A stretch of 64,000 nucleotides of DNA from Halobacteriovoraceae bacterium (lineage in GTDB: Bacteria; Bdellovibrionota; Bacteriovoracia; Bacteriovoracales; Bacteriovoracaceae): assembly GCA_002711995.1 (NCBI GenBank), contig PASN01000013.1:297555-361554 (forward strand). The letters run 5' to 3'. Both the position numbers and the translations under genes were made by a program. The notes under the pieces are model-generated. The model saw only the letters and a program-made list of their open reading frames with translations, was not told the DNA's origin and did not search any database. Shown here piece by piece: positions 32,948 to 42,715 of the stretch (positions are counted from its first letter, which is position 1; every line of letters starts with the position of its first letter).

Positions 32948-34618
32948 TTATAATTGGGCAGAATTGGTATCTTTTATATTCGGTCTTCCTGTACAAGTTG
33001 AAGACTTTTCCACCTCATCCTTCTTGAAACCAAACTCAACCAAGTCTTTCATAGAGTGTCTGTATGTCAAAAGACCTTCTAAAATGGCATCCAACCTCTC
33101 GTAAGGAGGCAGTGACTCAGTGTCAACTTGATCCGGCCTTAGCTCTGCAGATGGTGGGCGAGTGATTATCTGTTCAGGGATTAGGTTGTTTCTTGTTTTG
33201 TTGATGTGCTTTGCAATAGTAAACACTTCAGATTTGTATAGATCGCCAAGCATGGAGATTGCTCCAACACTGTCACCGTATTGAGTGGAGTAGCCAACCG
33301 CCAACTCTGACTTGTTTGAAGTGTTAACGACCATTGAGCCAATCTGGTTGGAGCGGGTATATATCAACATACCCCTTAAGCGCGACTGAACGTTTTCATC
33401 GGTGAGACCCTCAAAAGATTCTGGGAAAGTTTGAGAAAACAAATTTTTAGAAGTCGAGTGTAAAAACTTAATTGGCAGTGACTTGAAAGGTATTCCGAGA
33501 CTTTCACACAATTGCAGAGAAAGCTCATGACTTAGAGGTGAAGAATGGATGCTTGGCATGTAAATAGCCTCTAAGTACTGACCCTCTTTAAGAGACAGTT
33601 TAATCAAGGCCAGAACCAGGGCGGAGTCCATTCCCCCGGATAGGGCTATTGTGAATCGATTAAAACCGTTTTTTCGTGCGTACTCCTGGAAGCCAAAGCA
33701 AAGGGCCTCAATAACCTCTTCGCAGTCATCAGGTGTGAGTGGGTCTAATTTAGGAGATTTTGAGGCAATTCTAGCAGCGAAGAGCTGCTCCCAGGTGTTA
33801 GCCCCAGAGCCCTTCTTCTTTTTTTTATATTTTAAGCTTTTATCCTGAAGTTCATAGGTTGCCTGATCTGCCTTGAATCGAGGCATTTCCAGCTCAACAT
33901 TGTCTCCATTAACCACAAAGCTTTGGCCATCGAATAAGATTTCATCCTCTCCACCAACTCTATTTACATAAAGAAAAGGACTTTCAAAATGGTTTGAAAT
34001 GAACTTGGCCCTGTCCATTCTCTTTTCTGTCTTTCCAAAAACAAAAGGGCTTGCGGAGAGGTTTACAACCATGTCCAAACTAGCACCTTTCTCCTCACAC
34101 AGAAGCTTAAGTTCATGAACAGGGTCTTTTTGGTGAAAGCTTGAAGACCACATGTCCTCACAGATTAAAAGTCCTATCTTGAGACCATTGTATTCTAATA
34201 TTTCGGGACCGCTTCCCACACTGAAGTATTTCATCTCGTCAAAAATGTCATAGTTAGGAAGCAGCTGTTTGGCGTAGATTGCTTCTAAGGAAGATCCAGG
34301 GACTGCTTTGAAAATAACATTGAGAAGCTTTAAGGGAAGACCATCTTCTGTAAGTTCGTACTTTATCCCTCCCAACAAGAATAGCTGGTCGCTGTTTTTG
34401 TTGCCCCTAAAAAGCTCATCTAGCTCGCTCATGAAAATCTGATATTTTTCAATGAATGATTTTTGCAAACAGAGATCATGGAGAGGGTAGCCGCAAAGAA
34501 ATAATTCAGGAAATATGTGAACCCCGGGCAGTCCTTGTTCTAAAATAGACTCCAAATAGCTCTTAATGCCTTGAAAATCGGCAATAGTATGGTGTGTTTG
34601 GTGAATATGGAACTTCAT
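32948..34618 (-). CDS. nadE: Glutamine-dependent NAD+ synthetase
   Basis: A 556-residue two-domain enzyme that amidates nicotinate adenine dinucleotide to NAD+ with glutamine nitrogen. The N-terminal nitrilase-type glutaminase domain has the catalytic Cys in LLICEDMW and an upstream Glu in HIFPELFLCGYP. The C-terminal synthetase carries the ATP pyrophosphatase P-loop ALSGGMDSALVLAL, then STQYGDSVGAIS and ITRPPSAELRPDQ, all typical of NadE. ATG behind AAGGAAA. Complete and single-copy here. Confidence 0.97.
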   Translation of the reverse strand: MKFHIHQTHHTIADFQGIKSYLESILEQGLPGVHIFPELFLCGYPLHDLCLQKSFIEKYQIFMSELDELFRGNKNSDQLFLLGGIKYELTEDGLPLKLLNVIFKAVPGSSLEAIYAKQLLPNYDIFDEMKYFSVGSGPEILEYNGLKIGLLICEDMWSSSFHQKDPVHELKLLCEEKGASLDMVVNLSASPFVFGKTEKRMDRAKFISNHFESPFLYVNRVGGEDEILFDGQSFVVNGDNVELEMPRFKADQATYELQDKSLKYKKKKKGSGANTWEQLFAARIASKSPKLDPLTPDDCEEVIEALCFGFQEYARKNGFNRFTIALSGGMDSALVLALIKLSLKEGQYLEAIYMPSIHSSPLSHELSLQLCESLGIPFKSLPIKFLHSTSKNLFSQTFPESFEGLTDENVQSRLRGMLIYTRSNQIGSMVVNTSNKSELAVGYSTQYGDSVGAISMLGDLYKSEVFTIAKHINKTRNNLIPEQIITRPPSAELRPDQVDTESLPPYERLDAILEGLLTYRHSMKDLVEFGFKKDEVEKSSTCTGRPNIKDTNSAQL

Positions 34619-34663
34619 AGATATATTTCCTTGTTGTTGACTCGATGCTCAATGTACGGTAGT

Positions 34664-34693
34664 TTGCCGCCAATTAATACCAGTAATTATAAA
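34664..34693 (+). promoter_or_regulatory. Sigma-70-type promoter of trmFO
   Basis: TTGCCG (34664-34669) and TATAAA (34688-34693), 18 bases apart, end 23 bases before the trmFO ATG. Confidence 0.5.
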
Positions 34694-34716
34694 CCCTTAA
34701 ATCAAAGTTTTACAGG

Positions 34717-36081
34717 ATGAATGATAATTTAGGAAAAGTTTTAGTCGTCGGCGCTGGCCTTGCCGGCTCTGAGGCAGCTATGTATTTGGCCAAGCGTGGA
34801 GTTGAAGTTGTTTTAGTTGAGAATAAAACCCTAAAACGCAACCCTTCTCAAAAGATAAACGATTTTGCAGAACTGGTTTGCACCAACTCGCTGAAATCCA
34901 AAGAGCCTTCTTCAGGTCATGGGGTGCTTAAATATGGAATGAATGGCCTTGGGTCTTTGGTTTTAGAGTCTGGATATGAGGCACAAGTTCCCGCGGGAGA
35001 TGCCCTGGCAGTTGATCGAGAAAAGTTTTCTTCAATCATTACTCAGAAGCTTAGAAACCATGAAAACATCACAGTAATAGAGGCTGAAGTTGAAAACCCT
35101 TTAGAAATGATGAAAGAGCATGGATGCGAGCATGTAATCGTTGCAACCGGCCCTTTAACAACTGAAAAGTTAAGTAATTGGATTGTGGAGAACGTAGGTA
35201 AAGAAGACTTTTATTTCTATGATGCCATTGCCCCTGTAGTGGACGCCGACTCCCTTGATTATTCCAAGCTTTACTTTAAAGACAGACATAAAGAAGCGGA
35301 TGAGTCCGCAGACTATTTAAATGCTCCAATGAATGAAGAGCAATACTATGCCTTCATAGAGGAACTTAGAAATGCTGACAAGGTTCCGGCCCAGTCTTTT
35401 GAAGAGTATAAGTTCTTTGAAGCCTGCCTGCCGGTCGACCTTATGGCCGAAAGGGGAGTGGACACTCCTCGCTTTTCTTGTATGAAGCCAATTGGCCTTC
35501 GCATGGAAGATGGAACTGAGCCGTTTGCAGTTGTTCAGCTTAGAAAAGAAAACCTTTTAGGTAGTGCCTTTAATCTGGTGGGCTTTCAAACAAGACTTAC
35601 TTATAAAGAGCAATTAAGAGTGTTTAGAATGATACCTGGATTTGAGAAGGCAAGCTTCCCACACCTTGGTTCAGTTCATAGAAACTCGTTCCTAAATAGC
35701 GCAAAACTTTTGAAGTCCGATCTGAGCAGCAGAGAGTTTCCATGTATGAGCTTTGCTGGACAAATTACAGGAGTTGAAGGCTATACTGAGAGTTCCTCAA
35801 TGGGCCTTTATGTAGCAATGCAGGTTTATAGAAAGCTTCAAGGAAAGGAAACTATTGAATTTCCAAAAGAGACGGCTATCGGCGCTCTGGTTAACTATAT
35901 TATGACTGCGCCAAAACCAGTACCTTCCAATATTAACTTTGGTCTCATGCCGACCGTTGCTTTAAATAAAGAGCAGAGAAAAAATCCAAAGAGAAAGAAA
36001 TTTAAAAAGCAGCTTGCCTCCCAAAGGGCGCGAGAGGCCTTTGATGAAATTACTGAAATAGACAAGGACTTGTTTTGGTAG
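34717..36081 (+). CDS. trmFO: Methylenetetrahydrofolate-tRNA (uracil-5-)-methyltransferase TrmFO
   Basis: Flavoprotein that methylates U54 in the T-loop of tRNA using methylenetetrahydrofolate. The FAD motif is VVGAGLAGSEAA near the N-terminus; LVCTNSLKS, GDALAVDRE, CLPVDLMAERG and AGQITGVEGYTESSS are family signatures. Length 454 fits. The first ATG (34717) is preceded by AGG. It shares its last bases with the transporter gene downstream, so the two are one unit. Confidence 0.96.
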   Translation: MNDNLGKVLVVGAGLAGSEAAMYLAKRGVEVVLVENKTLKRNPSQKINDFAELVCTNSLKSKEPSSGHGVLKYGMNGLGSLVLESGYEAQVPAGDALAVDREKFSSIITQKLRNHENITVIEAEVENPLEMMKEHGCEHVIVATGPLTTEKLSNWIVENVGKEDFYFYDAIAPVVDADSLDYSKLYFKDRHKEADESADYLNAPMNEEQYYAFIEELRNADKVPAQSFEEYKFFEACLPVDLMAERGVDTPRFSCMKPIGLRMEDGTEPFAVVQLRKENLLGSAFNLVGFQTRLTYKEQLRVFRMIPGFEKASFPHLGSVHRNSFLNSAKLLKSDLSSREFPCMSFAGQITGVEGYTESSSMGLYVAMQVYRKLQGKETIEFPKETAIGALVNYIMTAPKPVPSNINFGLMPTVALNKEQRKNPKRKKFKKQLASQRAREAFDEITEIDKDLFW

Positions 36082-36977
36082 GAATTCTATTTGTAATGGT
36101 TGCATGCGCTCTTTGGGCGCTTGACACCCTCATTAGATCCCCTCTCATCGGAGACGGAATCTCTCCAATTTCAATTGTGTTCTATGAGCACCTTATTCTT
36201 TCTATTGTTCTCTCAATAGTGTTTTTTAAATCTCTTTCTAAAGTATGGAACGCCAAGGCCTCTCACTTCTTTTATTTTTTTATGGTGGGTGGAGTAGGGT
36301 CAGCGTTGGCGACTCTGGCATTCACTAGAGCATTTGTATTTTTAAACCCCTCGCTAGTAATTTTGCTGCAGAAGTTCCAGCCTGTGGCCGCTATCGCACT
36401 TGCTGCGTGGATTCTAAATGAGAGAATTAACAAATACTTTGTTTTTTGGGCAGCAATCTCGCTTGTTGGCGCAGGGCTTATTAGCTATGAAGACATTGTA
36501 AGCCTCATTGATGCTCCTAAAACTGTTGGTAATCTGTTCTTTCATCCAGGAGCACCACAGGGTTATCTGCTTACTCTTTTTTCAGTTATTGGTTGGGGAG
36601 CGGCGACTGTGTTTGGCAAAAAACTCAGCCTTGAGGGTTACAGCAACGAACAGATTATGGCCGGTCGTTTCTTGATGGGACTTGTGGCCTTGCTTCCTTT
36701 TGTTGGATTCGACTTGCAGGTGTTCAGCCACCCTGTGGAAGTATATGGAAAAATATCTTTAATGGTTTTCATAAGCGGTGTGCTTGCAATGTACATATTC
36801 TATCAAGGTCTAAGGAGAGTTTCGGCCAGGGCGTGCTCTTTAGCGGAGATGTTTTTCCCCTTCATGGCCGTGATTGTGAACTGGCTTTTTCTAAATGCCA
36901 CTCTCAGCCCTATACAACTTATGGGGGGAGCTTTGCTGCTTCTTGGTTCAGTTGTAATTCAAATCAAACACTACTGA
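36075..36977 (+). CDS. EamA/DMT-family transporter
   Basis: A 300-residue inner-membrane protein with ten hydrophobic helices in two EamA repeats, typical of drug/metabolite transporters (for example FVFLNPSLVILLQKFQPVAA in repeat one, cut here into the family pattern). The start is probably a TTG at 36075, overlapping trmFO by seven bases, with AAGGA upstream; starting at the ATG at 36096 would cut the first helix. Its end overlaps the convergent nrnA gene by 14 bases. The substrate (amino acid, nucleotide or drug) is not evident. Confidence 0.85.
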   Translation: MVGILFVMVACALWALDTLIRSPLIGDGISPISIVFYEHLILSIVLSIVFFKSLSKVWNAKASHFFYFFMVGGVGSALATLAFTRAFVFLNPSLVILLQKFQPVAAIALAAWILNERINKYFVFWAAISLVGAGLISYEDIVSLIDAPKTVGNLFFHPGAPQGYLLTLFSVIGWGAATVFGKKLSLEGYSNEQIMAGRFLMGLVALLPFVGFDLQVFSHPVEVYGKISLMVFISGVLAMYIFYQGLRRVSARACSLAEMFFPFMAVIVNWLFLNATLSPIQLMGGALLLLGSVVIQIKHY

Positions 36978-37959
36978 GGCACTTTTCTATCTTTTCAACT
37001 GTTCCCTTGATGAGGTCTTCAAGTGATTTGTCGTCACTTTTATTGATCATGGTTGCTGCTGAATGGCTGTGACCACCACCTCCAAGTTGAACTGCAATTA
37101 GTCCCACATCGACAACCCCTGTGGAGCGCAAGGAAACCTTGAGCTGCTTTCCCTCGTCTCTAAACATGCACGCCACCTTAATATTATCTAGGATGAGAAG
37201 GTGGTTAATGAAGGCGTGGGTGTCTTCGATATCGATATTGAACTTTTCCATATCGTCTCGCTTGAGAACTATCCAAGCAATTTCTTCAGTCTTATTGCTG
37301 TCAGCACTTGCTAGAACTTTTCCTAGTAGGTGCATGTGTTCGATCTTTTTCGTGCCATAAATTCCGTTATAGGCAAGAGGTGGCTCTATTCCTGTGTCCA
37401 TTAGGTCTGCGATCAATCTATGAGTTTGCGCTGTGACTGTAGGGTAGCGAAAAGAGCTGGTGTCAATTAGGATCGCAGTATAAAGAGGAAGGGCTATCTT
37501 TTGATCAAATTTAATCCCTAACATCTTGATAAGATCGCCTACCAGTTGTCCTGTTGCAGCGGCAGTCGTATCAATGCAATTGTCATCTTGAAGAGTTTGA
37601 GAGCAAGGATGGTGGTCAATATAAAAAACTGGGCAGTTCTGCTCCTCAACATACTCCTTAAATTTTTCTCCGGTTCTATAGACAGTGTTTGTGTCCACAA
37701 CGATCACTAAGTCCGGGGTATGCGGAAATCTTTCGGGCAGATCTTTAAGACCAATTACCACATCGTCTGGATCTAGATATTTATATCTTTCAAGAAGCGG
37801 TTCCTGATTGCAGCATATCGCGTTTTTTCCTGACTTCTTAAGAGCAAGGCATAGGCTAATCTCACTTCCAATACCGTCTGCATCCGGGAATAGGTGAGTT
37901 GAGATGATGATGTTTTGGGCCTTGTCGATGGCCTTCTTAAATTTTGTGTACATTTCCAT
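36964..37959 (-). CDS. nrnA: DHH-family phosphoesterase (NrnA-like)
   Basis: A 331-residue DHH/DHHA1 phosphoesterase. The N-terminal DHH domain has HLFPDADGIGSE (metal-binding Asp residues), VVDTN and YIDHHP (the DHH motif). The DHHA1 domain ends with GGGGHSHSAAT. NrnA proteins break down nano-RNAs and pAp to recycle nucleotides; members with GdpP-type N-termini cleave cyclic dinucleotides, but this one has no such domain. ATG at 37959, divergent from the ABC exporter cluster. Confidence 0.9.
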   Translation of the reverse strand: MEMYTKFKKAIDKAQNIIISTHLFPDADGIGSEISLCLALKKSGKNAICCNQEPLLERYKYLDPDDVVIGLKDLPERFPHTPDLVIVVDTNTVYRTGEKFKEYVEEQNCPVFYIDHHPCSQTLQDDNCIDTTAAATGQLVGDLIKMLGIKFDQKIALPLYTAILIDTSSFRYPTVTAQTHRLIADLMDTGIEPPLAYNGIYGTKKIEHMHLLGKVLASADSNKTEEIAWIVLKRDDMEKFNIDIEDTHAFINHLLILDNIKVACMFRDEGKQLKVSLRSTGVVDVGLIAVQLGGGGHSHSAATMINKSDDKSLEDLIKGTVEKIEKCLSSV

Positions 37960-37986
37960 ATTTATATTTATCGGTTATTACATTCG

Positions 37987-38008
37987 GAAAATAAACCTCT
38001 TTATTTTC
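37987..38008. promoter_or_regulatory. Perfect palindrome between divergent nrnA and gldA
   Basis: GAAAATAAA (37987-37995), CCTC, TTTATTTTC (38000-38008) is a 9-bp inverted repeat, with CGG and CCG flanks extending it imperfectly. Placed between divergent genes, it is a candidate operator. Confidence 0.5.
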
Positions 38009-38048
38009 TTCCGAGCTGAACAGTCGGGTATGGGGCCGTGTCTAGCCG

Positions 38049-38077
38049 TTCACTTATTGCATTTTTCTCGATAGTAT
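38049..38077 (+). promoter_or_regulatory. Sigma-70-type promoter of the gldA operon
   Basis: TTCACT (38049-38054) and TAGTAT (38072-38077), 17 bases apart. The implied start near 38084 lies after a possible TTG start at 38078, supporting the ATG at 38105. Confidence 0.5.
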
Positions 38078-38104
38078 TTGTCTAAATCTGAACAAGCGAA
38101 TTTT

Positions 38105-39040
38105 ATGATTGAAGTTAAAAACATTTCAAGATCTTATGGAAGCCAAACAGCAGTAGATGGACTTAGTTTTAATGTCCGCAAAGGTTCTGTTCATGGTTTT
38201 TTAGGTCCCAACGGGGCAGGAAAAACGACTACTATGAAGATTCTGGCCGCAATGCTGCCTCCTGACTCCGGCAAGGTCTTAATAGACTCCATCGATACCT
38301 CCTTGCAACCTTTGGATGTTAGAAAGAAAATCGGAATTCTGCTTGAGCATCCACCATTGTTTTTTGACATGGGAGGCAGGGAGTATCTGGAGTATGTAGC
38401 AAGACTTAGACTCGTTCCCAAAAAGAAAGTTAGGGAGCGAGTGGACTTTGTATTGGAAAAGTTAGGTCTTCAAGATCATCAAACAAGACTTCTAGGAAAC
38501 TTGAGCAAAGGTTATAAACAAAAATTCGGAGTTGCCCAGGCCATTGTTCATAATCCTGAATTTGTCATTCTGGATGAACCAACATCTGGACTGGATCCAC
38601 AGGCCGTAATGGAAATGCGCTCTTTGATCAAGGATCTGAAGAATGAGCATACTGTGTTGTTCTCAAGTCATTTGCTAAAAGAAGCTGACCTTATCTGCGA
38701 CGATGTGACTATTATTTCCAATGGAAAGCTTTTGGCATCAGCTCCTATAGAAGAGATTCAGAGCTCTTTGTCTGAAAAAACTGCGATAAATATTACCGTA
38801 AAAAACTGGAGTGAAGAACTACTTTCAAAAATTGATGGAAAAGATTTTGTACAGAGTGTTTCGTTAATTCCGGGCGAAGGAGAAACCAAATTAAATATCT
38901 TGGTGGACTCCCTTCAAGATAATAGAGATCAACTTAGTCGTTTTATTGTTGAAGAGGGGTTGGGCCTTCTTGAAATGACCCAAGAAAGACCTGATCTAGA
39001 GAAGATATTCTTTGAGGTCGTGAAGAGGAATGACAATTGA
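38105..39040 (+). CDS. gldA: ABC exporter ATPase, GldA-like
   Basis: An ABC-2-type exporter ATPase of 311 residues. Walker A is GPNGAGKTT, the signature LSKGYKQ, Walker B VILDEPTSGLDP and the switch His is in SSHLL, all intact. The C-terminal 90 residues form the extra domain of DrrA/GldA/CcmA-type ATPases. The start is the ATG at 38105 (MIEVKNISRSYGS); the frame is open upstream to a TTG at 38078. It is followed by the permease, an auxiliary protein and a DUF4340 protein in overlapping frames, the standard layout of Gld-type exporters. In most bacteria these are not gliding genes. Confidence 0.9.
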   Translation: MIEVKNISRSYGSQTAVDGLSFNVRKGSVHGFLGPNGAGKTTTMKILAAMLPPDSGKVLIDSIDTSLQPLDVRKKIGILLEHPPLFFDMGGREYLEYVARLRLVPKKKVRERVDFVLEKLGLQDHQTRLLGNLSKGYKQKFGVAQAIVHNPEFVILDEPTSGLDPQAVMEMRSLIKDLKNEHTVLFSSHLLKEADLICDDVTIISNGKLLASAPIEEIQSSLSEKTAINITVKNWSEELLSKIDGKDFVQSVSLIPGEGETKLNILVDSLQDNRDQLSRFIVEEGLGLLEMTQERPDLEKIFFEVVKRNDN

Positions 39041-39795
39041 TTTATCTTATATTTAAAAAAGAACTGAAATCATTTTTTAACTCACCACTGGCCTACGTTC
39101 TGGCAGGGCTTTTTAGCTTGGTAATGGGGTGGATATTTTTTAATTTGCTCTATAGCTTCGTTGAGAATATTCAAGCACTGCCTAAGGGACCTGGGGGAGG
39201 TGAGATTCAATTTGTGAACCATGTTGTGATCAAACTTTTTGGGAACCTTAACTTTCTTCTCCTAATGATTTGTCCAATCCTCACAATGAAGCTTGTAGCC
39301 GAAGAGAAAAAAGATCAATCCATAGATGTCTATTTTTCTTCCCCAATAAGCGAGTGGCAGCTAGTTCTTGGAAAGTTTTTAGCTGCATGGGCAATGGGAG
39401 CATTCATCCTTTCAACTACTTTTGTTTTCCCTATTATATCTTATATGGCCGGAGTTCAAGACCAGTCCTTCTCAGTTGCTGGATACCTTGGGCTGTTGTT
39501 AAACCTTGCTAGTTATTTATCGATAGGGTTGTTTGCATCCACCCTTACAAAAAACCAAATCATCGCGGCCCTTCTAAGCTTTGTAATAATTTTGGGCTTC
39601 TGGCTTGTGAGCTGGATTATTCAGCTTTCCACAAATTACTTTTTAGTGGAGATCCTCAGACAGGCAACTATGGTTAGCCACTATGAATCATTCGTTAAAG
39701 GGATGCTTGGAACGCATAGTTTTGTCTATTACGTTACTTTTACGGGGTTTTGGCTCTATTGTTCCAAAAAGACGTTGGAGGCTAGAACATGGTAA
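39037..39795 (+). CDS. gldF: ABC-2 permease, GldF-like
   Basis: A 252-residue membrane permease with six helices; the first cytoplasmic stretch (IFKKELKSFFNSPLAYV) is the family hallmark. The start is a TTG at 39037 overlapping the gldA stop in a TTGA junction, with GAGGAA upstream. The motif EEKKDQSIDVYFSSPISEWQ is typical of ABC-2 permeases of the GldF/NosY type. Together with the ATPase and GldG-like protein it should form an export or assembly complex; the substrate is unknown. Confidence 0.9.
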   Translation: MIYLIFKKELKSFFNSPLAYVLAGLFSLVMGWIFFNLLYSFVENIQALPKGPGGGEIQFVNHVVIKLFGNLNFLLLMICPILTMKLVAEEKKDQSIDVYFSSPISEWQLVLGKFLAAWAMGAFILSTTFVFPIISYMAGVQDQSFSVAGYLGLLLNLASYLSIGLFASTLTKNQIIAALLSFVIILGFWLVSWIIQLSTNYFLVEILRQATMVSHYESFVKGMLGTHSFVYYVTFTGFWLYCSKKTLEARTW

Positions 39796-41321
39796 AAAGA
39801 ACTTTGGCCTTTCAAATTTGGCTCTTTATCGTTATTTCATTATGGATGGTGAATCTTGTAATGTTCACTGTGGCGGGAGAGTATGCTCTGTTCAACCAGG
39901 CGTTGTTGGGAACTACTATCGGTCTAACTCTTCTTATGTTGCTTGTCTTTAGAAAAGGCGTCTATCGCTTTTTTAATCAACGAAAAACGAGAATGGCGGC
40001 GGTTACAGGAATACGAGTTTTTCTAGTGCTTTGTATTCTTGCGATGCTTAATTATATAGGTGTTAAAACTTCTCATCAGTTTGATCTCACTTCCTCCAAG
40101 ATTCACTCGCTTTCTGACCAGTCGAAACAGGTTGCCTCTGACTTGGATGAAGATTCTGAACTTGTTTTGTTTGCAAAGAGAGAAGAGTGGGAGAGATATT
40201 TACCGCTATTGAGACAATACTCAAATGAAAACCCAAAACTCTCAGTAAGAGCTGTGGATATTGAGACTAACCCCTCTCTAGTAAAGATTAACAATATTGA
40301 GAAGAGTGGAACTGTTGTTCTGAAAAAGGGAAATAAAAACTTTAAGGCCGTCGCTGATTCAGAACTATCAGTAACAAACTTGTTGATAAAGGCCCTAAAG
40401 GCCAAGTCCCTCAATATTTACTACACCATGGGGCATGGTGAGCTTGATCCAACAAGTGATAAACCCGCAGGCGCAAGCTATCTTTTTAAAGTATTAAATA
40501 ATGGCTCTTATAACTTGAAGGAACTCGACACTTTAAAAGTTGAAAGTATTCCAAGCGATGCTGACGCTGTAATCTCTATTGGACCTACCAAAGGCTTCAT
40601 GAATGTTGAAGTCGAGATTCTTGAGGACTACCTGGATAAAGGCGGCAATATGTTTTTGCTTTTGGGTCCAAACTTTAAAAAAATGGATTTTGGAAATATT
40701 CGTGAACTAATTCGTAAAAAAGGTGTTGTCCATCACAATGCTTTGGTTCTTGATAGATTGTCCGCTGTTCAGGGCGCCAATGCCACAATACCAATGGTCA
40801 ATCGCTATAATCACGAGCACTCCATAACTAAAAACTTTACAGATAGAACCTTGTTTCCACTTAGCGCGGCCCTAGAGGAGAGTAAAACTCCAAATACTAA
40901 ATATACCGCACTGGCGATGAGCTCCCCCTTCCCAGCAAGTTGGGCCGAGTCTCAACTCGATGATATTAATTCTGGCAAGGTTTACTATACAAAAGGTCTG
41001 GACTTGAAAGGACCGGTGGCACTGTTCTCTGTTGTTGAAAATACCAAAACCTTCTCAAAACTTGCAGTGAGCGCCAGTGTTGAATTTATAAGCAATGCAT
41101 ATCAAAACCAAAGTTCTAATTTTAATTTTTTCTTGAACACACTTTCGTGGCTTGTTGATGATGAAGGAATTATTAGTCTTAATAGACCGGCGTTAAAAAA
41201 GAATATGATTGTGCTGTCCGCTCCACAAATATCACTTATATTTTATTTTTCCATTTTATTCCTTCCTTTCTGCTTCTTCGCAGTTGGAATTTGGGTCTAT
41301 AGAAAAAGGGTGAACAGGTGA
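39789..41321 (+). CDS. gldG: GldG-like ABC transporter auxiliary protein
   Basis: A 510-residue protein with two to three N-terminal membrane helices, a large periplasmic domain and a C-terminal helix (IFYFSILFLPFCFFAVGIW). The periplasmic part has the GldG/IFT52-like motif YTMGHGELDPTSD and LEDYLDKGGNMFLLLGP. The ATG overlaps gldF by seven bases behind GGAGG. It belongs to the permease complex of Gld-type exporters. Confidence 0.9.
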   Translation: MVKRTLAFQIWLFIVISLWMVNLVMFTVAGEYALFNQALLGTTIGLTLLMLLVFRKGVYRFFNQRKTRMAAVTGIRVFLVLCILAMLNYIGVKTSHQFDLTSSKIHSLSDQSKQVASDLDEDSELVLFAKREEWERYLPLLRQYSNENPKLSVRAVDIETNPSLVKINNIEKSGTVVLKKGNKNFKAVADSELSVTNLLIKALKAKSLNIYYTMGHGELDPTSDKPAGASYLFKVLNNGSYNLKELDTLKVESIPSDADAVISIGPTKGFMNVEVEILEDYLDKGGNMFLLLGPNFKKMDFGNIRELIRKKGVVHHNALVLDRLSAVQGANATIPMVNRYNHEHSITKNFTDRTLFPLSAALEESKTPNTKYTALAMSSPFPASWAESQLDDINSGKVYYTKGLDLKGPVALFSVVENTKTFSKLAVSASVEFISNAYQNQSSNFNFFLNTLSWLVDDEGIISLNRPALKKNMIVLSAPQISLIFYFSILFLPFCFFAVGIWVYRKRVNR

Positions 41322-42694
41322 AAAAGAACATCGTTCTAAGTGCTGTCTTCTTTGCTCTGGTTGGGGTGGGATGGTTGATTGAAGAGCGAAGCTTGATCAG
41401 CTCCGAAGAAAAATCAATTCAAGAAAGGCTTTATAATTTTGGTAGAGAAGATATTCAACAAATAAAGCTACCGAAAGCAAGTGTCGTCAAAAAAGAGTCA
41501 GGTTACTTTGTCGAAAGTTTAGATCTCCCCATTGACCCTATCTCTCTGGAAAAGCTACTTAAAAATCTAAACTCTCTCTACTTTGTTAAAGAAATAGAGA
41601 GTGCCGATACGAACGAGTATTTTAAGCATCAAAGCATGCTAGTTGAAGTCGTCACTACTGAGAAAAAAATCAAATTTCGGATTGGGGACGTCTCTGATTT
41701 AACAGGAACGTTTTACATCGAACAACTTCAAAGAAACACGAACAAGCTAGTAGTTGTGAAGAACAAATCGGTTCTAAATGACTATTACAAAAATGAGCTT
41801 GATGCTGACCTTAAAAAGTATCTTGAATTGAAAGATTTAATAAACTCCACACCGATTGATTTGGTGGATAAAAGACTTTTAAATTCTATTAACGCATCCG
41901 GTTTGAAAAAATTGAAAATAGACAATCGTAGGAATCGTTGGTTTGAACTGAACTTTGCGAATAAACAAACTACACCACCACCTCCTAGCGGAATATCCAC
42001 TCGCATTAACCAAGAGAGTGTGGCCAAGAGATTGTTGGGGATTAAATTTAAATCATTTAAGAAAGTTGATGGTGGAGTGTTGGATGACCTTTTATCCACG
42101 GTGGAGTTGGAGAGTGAGGGGCAGTCCATTGTTATGAAGCTTTATGGCCTATTTAACCGTGAGAAAGGTCCTTTTTTAGTTAGGAGCGATCGCCCTGACA
42201 CAGTTTACACCCTTGGTGAGGGGAGAGAGATCTTTTTTGAGAATGTTCAAAGCTTTTGGAGCAAAAAGTTGCAACTTCCTAGGGCGGATATTCTTAAAAT
42301 GAAAAGACTAAAATTTAAATTAGGTAAGAAGTCTGGAAAAATGAGAGACTTTTTCGCTGATGATATTCAAAAAACTTTTAAAATCTCTTCAGCAAATGAT
42401 GAGGTGCACGTCAAAGACTCAAACTATTTTTACTTATTATTTAACGCTGTTTTTGCCAATGGCGCTTTCTCCCATGCGGATATTGTACAAAAATTAGGAC
42501 CTAAAGAACTGAGAAGCATCGTTAAAGAGCTCAAGGATGGCATCCAGCTTGAGTTTTTAGATAAAACCCTTCTCTTTTCTATTAAGGACGACACCCTGAT
42601 AATGTTGGATATTAAAGATAGGCTGCAGTTTATTTATACGGGGAAGGATCAGCTTAGACCACTTAAAGAAGATCTATTCTTTGCCTTCAAATAG
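41318..42694 (+). CDS. DUF4340 envelope protein of the Gld-type exporter
   Basis: A 458-residue protein with one N-terminal membrane helix (NIVLSAVFFALVGVGWLI) and a periplasmic domain of beta-rich DUF4340 type (LYNFGREDIQQIKL; FRIGDVSDLTGTFY). DUF4340 genes commonly follow gldG-like genes. The start is a GTG overlapping the gldG stop (GTGA). No Cys for lipid attachment. Function within the complex is unknown. Confidence 0.82.
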   Translation: MKKNIVLSAVFFALVGVGWLIEERSLISSEEKSIQERLYNFGREDIQQIKLPKASVVKKESGYFVESLDLPIDPISLEKLLKNLNSLYFVKEIESADTNEYFKHQSMLVEVVTTEKKIKFRIGDVSDLTGTFYIEQLQRNTNKLVVVKNKSVLNDYYKNELDADLKKYLELKDLINSTPIDLVDKRLLNSINASGLKKLKIDNRRNRWFELNFANKQTTPPPPSGISTRINQESVAKRLLGIKFKSFKKVDGGVLDDLLSTVELESEGQSIVMKLYGLFNREKGPFLVRSDRPDTVYTLGEGREIFFENVQSFWSKKLQLPRADILKMKRLKFKLGKKSGKMRDFFADDIQKTFKISSANDEVHVKDSNYFYLLFNAVFANGAFSHADIVQKLGPKELRSIVKELKDGIQLEFLDKTLLFSIKDDTLIMLDIKDRLQFIYTGKDQLRPLKEDLFFAFK

Positions 42695-42715
42695 ATTCAG
42701 AGTTACAATTTTTAC

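Noticed and set aside
37960..37990. ACCGATAA on the minus strand before nrnA
   Set aside because: No TAAA at the right distance for sigma-28.
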